Source: Anoplolepis gracilipes (Eukaryota; Arthropoda; Insecta; Hymenoptera; Formicidae). Taken from it: a DNA stretch of 64,000 bases. The stretch spans positions 5,870,001 through 5,934,000 of the forward strand of contig NC_132975.1 in NCBI RefSeq assembly GCF_047496725.1. Direction: 5' to 3'. The first letter of the stretch is position 1; every line of letters begins with the position of its first letter. Position numbers and translations under genes: made by a program. Below the pieces are notes generated by a model. It was not told the origin of the DNA, ran no database searches, and was given only the letters and a program-made list of their open reading frames with translations. Below, piece after piece: positions 36,906 to 45,690 of this stretch.

Positions 36906-37196
36906 ATGATCTTTACAACGAAAAATTCATCATCTTGGAACAGCAACGACATGTTTGGCGAGAGTGAACTTTTTATCGAAATTCTTCGCGAGCAACCCGA
37001 GACTGATATCTGTGCACCCACATCATTCTCTAGCGATCGTCATCACTCTGAGGCGTCGTCGAGGCAAACCTCGCTCGTTTATTTATTTTGCGCCGGAGAC
37101 TACAAAATTGTGAATGAGACCTTTGGTTCGAAGCCGCCTCAGATGCGAAAGTACAGTCTCCCAGTATCTTCGATCAGCAGTTATAATAGTAACTAA
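36906..37196 (+). CDS. Uncharacterised 96-codon open frame close to the Akap200 poly(A) signal
   Basis: The ATG at 36,906 (context GCAATGA, upstream in-frame TAA at 36,888) starts a frame encoding a Ser/Glu-rich peptide beginning MIFTTKNSSSWNSND and ending VSSISSYNSN. It stops 28 bases before AATAAA. I do not recognise it. It may be a chance frame in the Akap200 3' UTR, a small single-exon gene, or a downstream cistron. Confidence 0.25.
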   Translation: MIFTTKNSSSWNSNDMFGESELFIEILREQPETDICAPTSFSSDRHHSEASSRQTSLVYLFCAGDYKIVNETFGSKPPQMRKYSLPVSSISSYNSN

Positions 37197-37223
37197 ACTA
37201 TTCTACATTTATCTATAACCTAT

Positions 37224-37229
37224 AATAAA
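37224..37229 (+). terminator. Akap200: Predicted poly(A) signal for the plus-strand transcript
   Basis: Canonical AATAAA lies about 170 bp before the end of the convergent COMMD8 coding region and is followed by GT-rich sequence (GTGTATCAGTGG). Confidence 0.5.
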
Positions 37230-37259
37230 CTGTGAAACAAAGTGTATCAGTGGCGAGTA

Positions 37260-37265
37260 TTTATT
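37260..37265 (-). terminator. COMMD8: Predicted poly(A) signal of COMMD8
   Basis: AATAAA on the minus strand lies 133 bp beyond the COMMD8 stop codon. It faces the plus-strand signal at 37,224 from about 35 bp away, so the two transcripts probably end on top of each other. Confidence 0.5.
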
Positions 37266-37372
37266 TCATCACAGAACCTCCTCTAACCCATATGATTATT
37301 ATGATGTTGATACATAGGAGTTTTTATAAATTATTCTTTGTTATAAAAAAAATATCAATATATTCATATTAT

Positions 37373-37398
37373 ATATGTATATATATATATATATATAT
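37373..37398. repeat. (TA)n microsatellite abutting the COMMD8 stop codon
   Basis: About a dozen TA units run directly up to the TGA of COMMD8, so the 3' UTR of that gene starts with the repeat. Confidence 0.85.
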
Positions 37399-37553
37399 CA
37401 TACTATAGCTTCTAAAGTATTTATCACTGTATCTAGCTCATCCTTGTTCAGCTCTAAATTTATGATCTGTCGAGATTCTGTATCTTCGACTATTAAATCC
37501 AGCTGAAGAAGGAATTCCCGTAAAGAAGCCATCTTGCTTGAACCTATTATCAA
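37398..37553 (-). CDS. COMMD8: COMMD8 exon 4 (51 codons plus stop)
   Basis: After the acceptor TTTTTATAG the exon encodes the rest of the COMM domain and the stop TGA. Confidence 0.94.
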   Translation of the reverse strand: MIIGSSKMASLREFLLQLDLIVEDTESRQIINLELNKDELDTVINTLEAIV

Positions 37554-38231
37554 CTATAAAAAACATGCGTGATGAAACAAATAAAGTCAAAAATAAATAC
37601 AAGAAATGATTGTTTATATACCTTTAATCTCCAATCTAAATCGATTACAGTTGGTAACTTCCTTTTGTAATATTTCCTTAATAAAGCATTTGTTAAATGT
37701 TCTCTGCGCACTTTTAAGCAAGTAAGAATATTTTGTTGCACTTGCTCGGGTAATTCATGGTATTCTTGCGGCATCTGAAACGATCATTTTTTTCTGATAA
37801 AATTAATTTTAAAACGATACAAAGGAACTTAAATATATTCAAGATTATAATAAAATTTGATAAGTTTGATTTAATATTTACATTATTAATATATAAAAGC
37901 AATTTTTTTGATAATCATACCTTTTCTTCTACCATGTAAAGAGAAGCAGGATTCCGTAGCAATGATGATATCAGCTTATATATTCCTTCATATTCTGTTT
38001 TGTTCCAGTCCATACTATTAATGAATTTATGATACGATGGGCCAGGACGACCACATATTTCGTCGACGCATGCATGTAACAACTTAATGTAAGCAAAATT
38101 ATTATGTATACATATATCACATCATTGATTAGAGGAAAGCAAGAATATTATTTTGTTTTACTAACTTCTTTCAAGACATTGCTTTTGTCTTCACTAAAGA
38201 GGCTTATGTACAACGATTGAGTGCTCTCCAT
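37398..38231 (-). CDS. COMMD8: COMM domain-containing protein 8 (four exons, complete)
   Basis: COMMD8 is a subunit of the Commander/CCC complex, which works with retromer/retriever in endosomal recycling and influences NF-kB and cullin-ligase activity. Exons 38231-38166, 38082-37921, 37774-37622 and 37553-37398 join in phase 0 to a 178-aa protein, close to the 183 aa of human COMMD8. The N-terminal helical part carries the family-typical DEICGRPGPSYHKF (human: DGICGRAYPVYQD). The C-terminal COMM domain starts at about residue 120 with DLDWRLKLIIGSSKMASLR (human: DFDWQVKLALSSDKIAALR) and ends with the leucine-rich ELDTVINTLEAIV. The start at 38,231 is the only ATG in the first exon and gives the expected length. 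The gene is convergent with Akap200. Confidence 0.94.
37622..37774 (-). CDS. COMMD8: COMMD8 exon 3 (51 codons)
   Basis: The acceptor is CGTTTCAG and the donor AAAG|GTATAT. The exon contains the conserved linker helix and the beginning of the COMM domain (VIDLDWRLK). Confidence 0.94.
37921..38082 (-). CDS. COMMD8: COMMD8 exon 2 (54 codons)
   Basis: The acceptor is ACATTAAG and the donor AAAAG|GTATGA. The exon encodes the LLHACVDEICGRPGPSY segment and the following N-terminal helices. Confidence 0.93.
38166..38231 (-). CDS. COMMD8: COMMD8 exon 1 (22 codons)
   Basis: The frame starts MESTQSLYISLF and ends at the donor GAA|GTTAGT. It lies about 770 bp from a possible divergent plus-strand exon. 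Confidence 0.85.
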
Positions 38232-39001
38232 AATTGCTATTTTCTTTAACAGACACTTTATTTATTAACAATGTTTTATCACTTAGTGTTAATGCAAAAG
38301 TAGATTAGATTTTCTGCATATAAAACACATTTTATAAAGCTCATACGTTCCTAATCGATATAAAATTCTTTCATTCAAATCTTTAAACATTAAAGATATA
38401 TTTAAACAAACAGTGATTGTAAAACTCCAACTTTCAATCGTGAATCGACTAACAATTACGATAACGGAGGTTAGGAAAACGAATACAGTCGCGTTTGACA
38501 GCTCGTGCATTTGCGCCATCAGCTGATGTATCTTGAAAGCTTGAAGCGGTATCTTCGGTAAATTGAAGGCAATAGCAATTTTATCGACCGAGTATTGAAA
38601 TATTTGGCATGTATTATAACATCATACTCGCCAGATGGCGACACCAATATCGATAATCCGTTAATTTTTCTTTTTGCGCCACCATTTATAATTTTTCATA
38701 GTTCTTATAAACGTTAAAGCGCGAGTGTGTTCTGTGATATCATGACTTTTTTCGTCAGATTTTCGCGCAGAAAAATTTGAATCTTTACATAAATCTGATA
38801 GAGAATCTCAGTGAGTTGACATAGTCGTATTTGGGGGATAATACTATTTATATATAAGGATCATCGATCGATATTTCTTAAAGGGTGAGTGAAACCACCG
38901 ACGAGATATTAAATCTCGTCGATGCTGAAACGCATCGATAACGGAATCTCTTTGTTTTATTGAACCTGCAATAACCTGTGATGCATGAAATTTTGTTTCA
39001 G
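38232..39001. promoter_or_regulatory. Intergenic region upstream of COMMD8, possible bidirectional promoter
   Basis: This lies between the COMMD8 start and a plus-strand splice-flanked segment at 39,002. A good donor (AAAGG|GTGAGT, after 38,885) suggests a first exon of a divergent transcript ending there. A short perfect hairpin (9-bp stem, 38,900-38,908 with 38,914-38,922) sits just inside the presumed intron. Confidence 0.35.
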
Positions 39002-39050
39002 ATGCTGCTGGAATGATCTTTGCTGTGATGTACGTGGTCTACCTGTATTG
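39002..39050 (+). CDS. Candidate short exon of a divergent plus-strand gene (membrane-like peptide)
   Basis: Forty-nine bases are bounded by a strong acceptor (ATTTTGTTTCAG) and a strong donor (TATTG|GTGAGT). Spliced from the donor after 38,885, the frame reads DAAGMIFAVMYVVYLYW, a hydrophobic segment that could be a membrane helix. The ATG within it (39,013) has G at -3. No downstream exon in matching phase was found, because the next 1.8 kb is largely repeat. I could not identify the protein, and another frame of the same segment is also open. Confidence 0.3.
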
Positions 39051-39397
39051 GTGAGTCAAGAAATTCTTCATTCACATGTATATATTTTTCGCGCCTTCGT
39101 TTATCTACCAGCTTACAGCTGCCATATCATAATCAATAAAGAGAATTACATACAACTTGCATATGTATTTGATATGTATATGAAATCTATTTCGTTATTA
39201 GACCTCTGGCAGATTTATGATAGTTCAGTTAAGAGCTTGTTCTGATCAATCTCTCTAGTTAGATAAGCAAAAGTATAATGTACAACATAAATCTTTCCTT
39301 CGTGATCGCGAACGGACAAGATCAATCAATGCGCTTAAAAAGAGAATGGCAAAGTATGTCTGCGATAGTTGATATGACACTTATCAGGCATGTATGT

Positions 39398-40811
39398 CAG
39401 GGCGTCTACTCCCTGGAAAAATATGAAAATCCGGGAATATTCAGGGATTTCTTTTGTATTTGGGGGGGGGGGGGGGAGGAAGTCTCATTGAATTTTATTG
39501 GGATTCAGGGAATTTTTTCGAAAAAAATTTTTTATTTAATAATTTTCATCCTTTTCATCTTGTGAACAGTCAGCCGTGTGTGAAACTAGCGTCTCGCTTC
39601 GTGAAAACTTATTAATTGACAGTTTTGGCCTTATTTTTAATAATTCTAGAATTTTGTAAATAATTTTTTTTTAATAATTTTTCTTTAATAATTCTAGAAT
39701 TCTTGATATATAGATTAAACAAATAGTGCTGGCCATTAAAAGAATAGGCCGGGAAAAAATCGGGACAAACTGAGACGCCAGGTTCACGCATCTCACTTTG
39801 TCCTTTGACAATTTTTTTTAGTATTCTTGCCAGATTTTAAGCACTTGAGAATGCTACGATAGTTCTAAAGAAAGTTTTATGCGTAAAAATTATTAGAATA
39901 TTATATTAGATAATTATATAAATTAAATCGCCCGAAACACTAGATGTAAATGAGATTCATGTTATACCGGCGTATCGATATTTAATTTGTTTAATAAATA
40001 TTCTAATAATTTTTAGGCATTTCTAGAACTTTGTTCAGAAAGTATTACAGGTGATTGGTGAAGACAGTACGACACAAAAAATAACACAAAATCTCATTTA
40101 AAGTCGATAGAACATTTGAAATATAACCAGCGTCTCATCTCACAATCAGTATTTATATGTTTAGTATCTCGGCCAATTTAATTTGTTTAATAAATATATT
40201 GTAATTTTTACGCATAGAAATCTGGAAATCTTTGGAAATTACGCATATACTTTCTCTGGAAATTAAAAGTGATTATAGACTGACATGAAATCTCATTAAA
40301 GTTGATAAATCGAAATACGACCAATGCCTCATCTCGATATTTATACGTTTGGTATTTTGGACAATTTATGTTTATTTAATTTATTTAATTAAAATTCTAA
40401 TAATTTTTACGCAAATATATAGAACTTTTTGTATAACTGTTGTGAAATTCTTAAGCGTTTGAAATCTGGCAAGAAATGCTTAAAAAACGTCGGCAGATAA
40501 AATAAGACAAAATGAACATTGGCGTCTCAGTTTGTCCCCCATAAATATATATATATATTTTGTTTGTTTATATATTTAATGTTTTAATATAATAATCTCT
40601 TAAAATAATATTGAATATAAAGTATATACTCTTTGTATGTAACTTTTAATGATAAAGAAATGAAAATTTCATATAAATAATTAATTTTTTTTAGAGAAAG
40701 TTATATTAAAAAGTCTTGAAAATATTCTTTTTACTTGAAACTTAACAAAAATACCTGGAAAATCAGAGAATTTTCAGAGAATTTTTTTACAAAATTTGAG
40801 TAGACACTCTG
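39398..40811. mobile_element. Non-autonomous DNA element with CAGRGYGTCTACTC termini
   Basis: The left end CAGGGCGTCTACTC (39,398) is matched in inverted orientation by the right end GAGTAGACACTCTG (to 40,811). Internal subterminal motifs (CTGGAAAA, GGGAATATTCAGGG versus TTTTCAGAGAAT) are likewise inverted. CAGGG-type ends suggest an hAT-like or related superfamily. The flanks (TATGT left, TATATATG right) do not give a clean target duplication. There is no transposase, and a poly-G run of about 15 lies near 39,465. A second inverted-repeat unit is nested inside. Confidence 0.55.
39762..40538. mobile_element. Nested fold-back unit with perfect 19-bp inverted ends
   Basis: GGGACAAACTGAGACGCCA (39,762-39,780) recurs as its reverse complement at 40,520-40,538. 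Further inward, CTTGCCAGATTT and its neighbours (39,826-39,850) recur inverted at 40,447-40,472. The interior also contains about three degenerate direct copies of a unit of roughly 190 bp, marked by TCTAATAATTTTTACGC-like and CATCTC-like segments near 39,990, 40,185 and 40,380. This is a composite repeat unit without coding capacity. Confidence 0.5.
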
Positions 40812-42690
40812 TATATATGTATATATATATATATGTGTGCGCGACGAATGTTTATATACATATGTAAAAATTATATGTATATGTATATAAAAGAATGGAC
40901 AATCTTAGTTCAGGACATGTTTCGGCAATTTTCGTTGTTTCTTTTTTCGAAATTTCAGACGATTCGCGGTCTTCCGGTAGTTTTGAGAATAGTTATGACA
41001 CCCTCCAGTAGCGTCGAGAAATATAATATCCTTATTGAGTTTATATCGAGCGTGTAATTCATTCCGCTCGTTTTTTGTAATGCACAAAAAATTTATATTT
41101 AAGAAAGATTTACGGAGATAAGTATTATATAAAAAGACAAATTTAAAAATCGGCAATATAAGACAAATTAAATTAGAAAAAAATATAAGAATATCCTTTT
41201 TTTTTAAGAATAGGGGGGAAGGGCGGGGGGAAATGAGACATACAAAAAATTGGATATAATCGATATATTTTTCATATTCTCAGATTATTAAAGTCACGTA
41301 GTAAAGAAGCGGCGGTATTAACATTATAATGGCTATTTTTCTCGCAAACAATCGCATAGTCCAAGCACGCATTTACGATTCAATGCACACAATTGACCTA
41401 TTTTAATTCTTTGTGATTTTGCTGTTTTATTAATAACATAGAAAATACAAAGTTACAAATACACGTGGCTACATCGCTCATAGCAATTATAAGAGCCTTC
41501 CTCGTGTTACATCACTTGCGTAGAGACGCAAGAGGAGAGAGCACGCAGTTCTCCTCTCTGTATGGTTTTACATCCACTAGTTAAATATTAAATTAACGAA
41601 CATGCCGTTATACATTAATGCTCGATTAAATACAATAAAGGTATTCTATTATGTGACATACAAAATATGTGGACACATTAATGATCTGTTTCAATTCTGC
41701 GTGAACGTCCATATCTGTATTCGGACTTTGGTATATTTTTACTCTTTATATGTAATTACTTTCGTAAATTCAGGTAAAGTATGATATAATGTTTAATGAA
41801 ACGAGTGAGAATGAAAAGGATTTAACAGTTCTCGCGAGATGTAACGAATGAGTCTTCTCACGCAAAACGGAAACAGGATCTCAGACTAGGCTCGCGTCCG
41901 AGGTCTTTCCAGCTATGATAAACTATGATATCTACGACACATCGCTTATCGCATAAAATTATTATTCACGTAAAAGACACGTATCGCATCTTCTTATTTC
42001 TACATAATTTTAGCGATGCGATTTTTTGAGTCCTTTTCGCTGACGAGATTCCTGTTCAAAAAAGACAGTCCTTTTTAATCATTTCTCTTCAAAAGATTAT
42101 TACTAGAAACACTTTATCGTTCGCTGGTAATTTTGCAGTGTGTAATCACTAATTTATATGTCGTGTTATTCTAAAAATCGTTTGAGAGTTGTATAGAATG
42201 TTATTTGCGCAGAATCTTGGATATTTATTTATTTTTATTCTCACCACGCGCATCGATAAGCCGCCGTGATATCGTTATAAAATTATTCTCGTTACTTTCT
42301 TAAACTTTGAAATATTTTCTACTATCTTCGTGACGATTAATGGTATTGAAAATCAACGATCACATTATTACTATCCTCGTTGGCGAACGAAAATAGAAAA
42401 AAAAGCAACGATGACATAAGTACGCGTATGGCCGAATAGCGATGTACATTTATACATAATGACGGGGATACACGTTCACATATACATATATAATGAGTCT
42501 CTCTTTCTCTCTCTTTCTCTCTGACGAAGACACACTTGAAAAAAAAAAAAAATAAAAGAAAATGGCACCATCAATTTTTCGTGCGCTTCATCGCGCTATC
42601 TCTCTCTTCATTGGCACGATATGAAATTGTATTTTATGCAACTGTTATCCTTTTTTCCTTCGCTATCCATATATATCTATTGCGGCTCCT
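40812..42690. other. Region between repeat block and Pvf 3' end; includes the Pvf 3' UTR
   Basis: The right part (to about 42,220) is the likely Pvf 3' UTR on the minus strand. Poly(A) signals AATAAA on that strand lie at 42,224-42,239, with another at 41,426-41,431. A plus-strand acceptor-like site at 40,958 is followed by a 32-codon frame that I could not connect to anything. Otherwise the region is AT-rich, with (CT) repeats at about 42,498-42,522. Confidence 0.5.
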
Positions 42691-42835
42691 CTAACTTCTG
42701 AATCGGTGATTTAGATTCGTGCGATAACTTGTCATTGCGTTGAAAGTGTCCCTTTTTCCTGGGCACTTGCCTGGCCCTTTCATATACTCACCGAATTCGC
42801 AGTTAGGCATGGCACATTCATTGTTCTGAATGCAT
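42691..42835 (-). CDS. Pvf: Pvf last exon: second Cys-rich tail repeat and C-terminus
   Basis: After the acceptor TTTGATCGCAG the exon encodes CIQNNECAMPNCEFGEYM, then GPGKCPGKRDTF and a basic end, TAG at 42,691-42,693. A donor-like GTGAGT inside the exon (about 42,793) could give an alternative end but is crossed by the conserved cysteine pattern. Confidence 0.88.
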
Positions 42836-43800
42836 CTGCGATCAAAGAAATATGATATCATAGATCGAGATTAATCAAAATAAAATTTGTTATATTTTTT
42901 TAAATTTTAATTTAAATAAATTACTCGAGAAATTTTTTTTTTTTTAGAGAATTTAATTTAAATGTTAAAATAATTCTGAGTTTCTGCCTGCTAAAGAAAC
43001 AGTCGATCAGTTTTTATCGGGCAGAACCTTCGGAATACAAGATTACTAGATCAAATATTTTCATTACATTTGCATATAAATGTTGGATAGAGCGCAGTAA
43101 AGTTGGATTTAGACGTAGTCACGGTGAAACTTTACCGTACGGCATATGCAAACGTAGTTTGCTGTTTTGTCTTGTAAATGCCGGTGATTAGTATGTAAGC
43201 GCCACAGTGTGGTTTTACCGTCGCATATTTAAACTCGTGCATTGGAAACACTTCACGATGAAGTGTGTCGCGAAAATTGCAGTCGCAAAGGCCCTTTAGG
43301 CATATACTTACATTCTGTCCGCGAGGGAGAAGTATCCCTTCCCACGTCTGGTCTTTATACAATTCTGATTGCTGTCGAAACAATTACATTGACAAGTGCC
43401 TTCCGCCGTGATCCTCGGTGTGAATTCCGACGGGCATCGACATCTATACATTTTTTTTACCGCACAGAAACAATATTGAGATAATGAAGATTCTTTTCTT
43501 TTATGGGTCGTTTTATTTATGCAAAGAAATACGTGAATGAGAGTGAATATTGAATACATTGTATTTTCGTTTCCATTATAAAGTTACTGCTTTGCTACTT
43601 GTTAAAATATTTTAGCGAACTTACGGCTTCCTCGAAGGTGGTTTCTTCATATTTTGTGGGGGCGAGGAGTGTCGATACACTCGCTGGTCTGGAAGTTTCT
43701 CGTTCGTGGTGTCGTATTTGGACCTCTCCCTACATTCGCATTCTGTGTGATTGTAGAACGATAGCTTCTCCACTACAGTGCCGCCGGCCACGTTAGCAGT
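42691..43800 (-). CDS. Pvf: PDGF/VEGF-related factor, last three coding exons (5' part outside window)
   Basis: This is a secreted growth factor ligand of the receptor tyrosine kinase Pvr, with roles in hemocyte survival and migration and in tissue morphogenesis in flies. Exons 43800-43625, 43443-43312 and 42835-42691 join in frame (phases 2 and 2). The first carries the end of the cystine-knot domain: the VVEKLSFYNHTECECRER stretch has the conserved NHT-x-C-x-C of PDGF/VEGF proteins. The next two form a Cys-rich tail (PCRCPSEFTPR, CQCNCFDSNQNC, ICIQNNECAMPNCEFG) with the spacing of VEGF-C/PVF tail repeats. It ends 47 codons into the last exon (NHRFRS, TAG). The signal peptide and the core GCC-type knot segment were not found in the window. 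Which Pvf paralogue this is cannot be settled here. Confidence 0.87.
43312..43443 (-). CDS. Pvf: Pvf exon: first Cys-rich tail repeat
   Basis: The acceptor is AATGTATAG and the donor AGAAT|GTAAGT. It encodes CRCPSEFTPRITAEGTCQCN and KTRRGKGYFSLADR, with phase 2 at both ends. Confidence 0.88.
43625..43800 (-). CDS. Pvf: Pvf exon: end of PDGF/VEGF knot plus basic linker
   Basis: The acceptor is TTTATTGTAG and the donor AAGCC|GTAAGT. It starts in phase 0 with TANVAGGTVVEKLSF, followed by a Lys/Pro/Ser linker, and ends in phase 2. There is a potential N-glycosylation site at NHT. Confidence 0.87.
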
Positions 43801-45403
43801 CTACAATAAAATCAGAAATAAATATTACTATACGGGACATACGCTTTCATAAACGCGCGCGATATATGCATAATCAACGTCGTAAACGATACATTATGTT
43901 TCGAGAGAGTCTGAAGTGCGCTCCCAGCTCTCTCTCTCTCTTTCTCCTGTTGCTGGGATTCTTTATATTTTTCATTATTATTTATACACTAATATTTATT
44001 CGCACGTCACATTGTGGAAACGTTTGCACGGAAGTAAATATCGCCGTATAAAGTCAGGATCACTCGCTATATGCAGAAGCAACTTTGTAAATAATAGTAC
44101 ACGGTGCAGGAACTCAGGTAGTCTCTTTTATCCGTTCGTTACTTATAACTATGTAAGACATTGAGAAGCCATTTTCTTTTGCATAGATTCTTCTCTAAGA
44201 AATGGATTTTTTTTTAGAAAGAAAATTATGATATTGCAAAACGCTTTATGCAAATAAGTTTTCTCCCCATACTTTTCAATATTGTCGTATCGATTAACCG
44301 AATTGTTACCAACCGTAAATGCAAAATTGAACCTTTGAAGATAACAGTCGAGTATTCTTATCATAGTGTTAAAGCTGTCGTGATCTCGTGCTAACGAGAA
44401 GGCTGCATAACATTACGGTAATACTTAAAAAATCTAGACAATCAGCTACATTCGACCCGGTTCTAATTGGGTTCAATTAACCTGACTCACACTTTGTGAG
44501 AGTCTGCTGTACAACAAAACTAGGCGTTTACCGACTGACACGGATGCTGCTGGAGCGCGGGAGCTGTCCATATCGTCGGGCCACATTTAGCCCGCCTTTA
44601 ATCGGCTCTAATTGTTCTGAGTCACTACTCGTACCCGATTTCTGCTTGTATCTGGCGTATTCCGATGGGTCATTGTCTCATTAACTGACATAGAATAATG
44701 CCCGATATAAATAGACGCGTAATTATTTGATACAATCTTGCATTGTCCAGCAGGTAATATCGAAATGTAAATGACGGAGTTCGGATAAAGAGAATAATTA
44801 ATTTCAGGTTTTCGTTGAAGAGAATCTTGTCTGAAATATAACGCGTGTTTTCCGGGACGCTCTGTACGTGGACTTGATTCCGTTTCTACTGTTCGCTCAT
44901 GATGGAAACGTCTGTTATTTAACATTTTCTTCCCGTTTGCAAAACGACAGGTTTTGAACGAGCGAGTAGAAGATAAAAATTTCGTGGTTAATTGAAAGTT
45001 GGAAGACTCACTGGGAAGAAATTCTAAGGCGGTGACACGCATCGCATCGTAAGCGGCCACATCTTGCACTCGTAATTATATTGTTCCCGTAATTGGCAAC
45101 GGGCTGATGTTCATTGTGCGTGATAGAAAGCTCGTTGTACGTGACTCATGGATTACCCCCGCGAAGCAAAGATTCACGACGTGTATTATTACCGGCCTAT
45201 TTTAAAACCAACGGGCATGTTGGCTGCAACAGCGAAATTTCGTAACGGTAGAACGCGGAAGCACAAGAGAAATGCATTAAAAGTTGCAACTCTTGCGAAT
45301 TAACATTTTTATTATCATAACACAACGCAGTTGCAGAATCGTAAAAAGAAAAAAGCAGATGAAAATAAAAATATGCACAAGTTTAATGATAAAAATCAAT
45401 ATT

Positions 45404-45456
45404 AAAAACTAAAAAAGAGAACCAATAAACAGAGTTAATCTGCAGATGAAAATGCA

Positions 45457-45487
<31 letters not shown>

Positions 45488-45690
45488 TAGTAAATTCAAA
45501 TGTCAAAAAATTACATATTAAAATATCCAATTATTCTTAAAATATATATAATATATAAATAATTTAGATATTTAAAATACAATATAACTCTTGACGTTTG
45601 AATTTACTAATTAATTTACGCACACGTATTTTCATTTGCAAATTATATATATAATATAGCTCTGTTTATTGACTCTCATTTTTAGTTTTG
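45404..45690. mobile_element. Small fold-back (MITE-like) element
   Basis: The left arm (about 45,404-45,507) and right arm (about 45,590-45,690) are inverted copies. AAAACTAAAAA, CAATAAACAGAG, ATGAAAAT and TAGTAAATTCAAA appear in the left arm, and their reverse complements appear in the reverse order in the right arm. The left arm contains a (TG)n microsatellite where the right arm has only ACGCACACG, so the repeat expanded after the element formed. There is no coding capacity. Confidence 0.55.
45459..45482 (+). repeat. (TG)n microsatellite
   Basis: About twelve TG units within the left arm of the fold-back element. Confidence 0.85.

Larger units (their letters stand above)
35051..37245 (+). 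other. Akap200: Akap200 3' UTR (predicted)
   Basis: This is about 2.2 kb between the Akap200 stop and the first plausible terminal poly(A) signal (AATAAA, 37,224-37,229). It contains a (GAC)n repeat (35,200-35,240), GA-rich stretches (35,750-35,830; 36,415-36,460) and an unexplained 96-codon frame at 36,906-37,196. Earlier polyadenylation is possible; the exact 3' end is inferred. Confidence 0.5.

Noticed and set aside
44608..45069. 153-codon minus-strand frame upstream of the Pvf exons
   Set aside because: It has no signal peptide, cysteine pattern or similarity to growth factors; probably chance.
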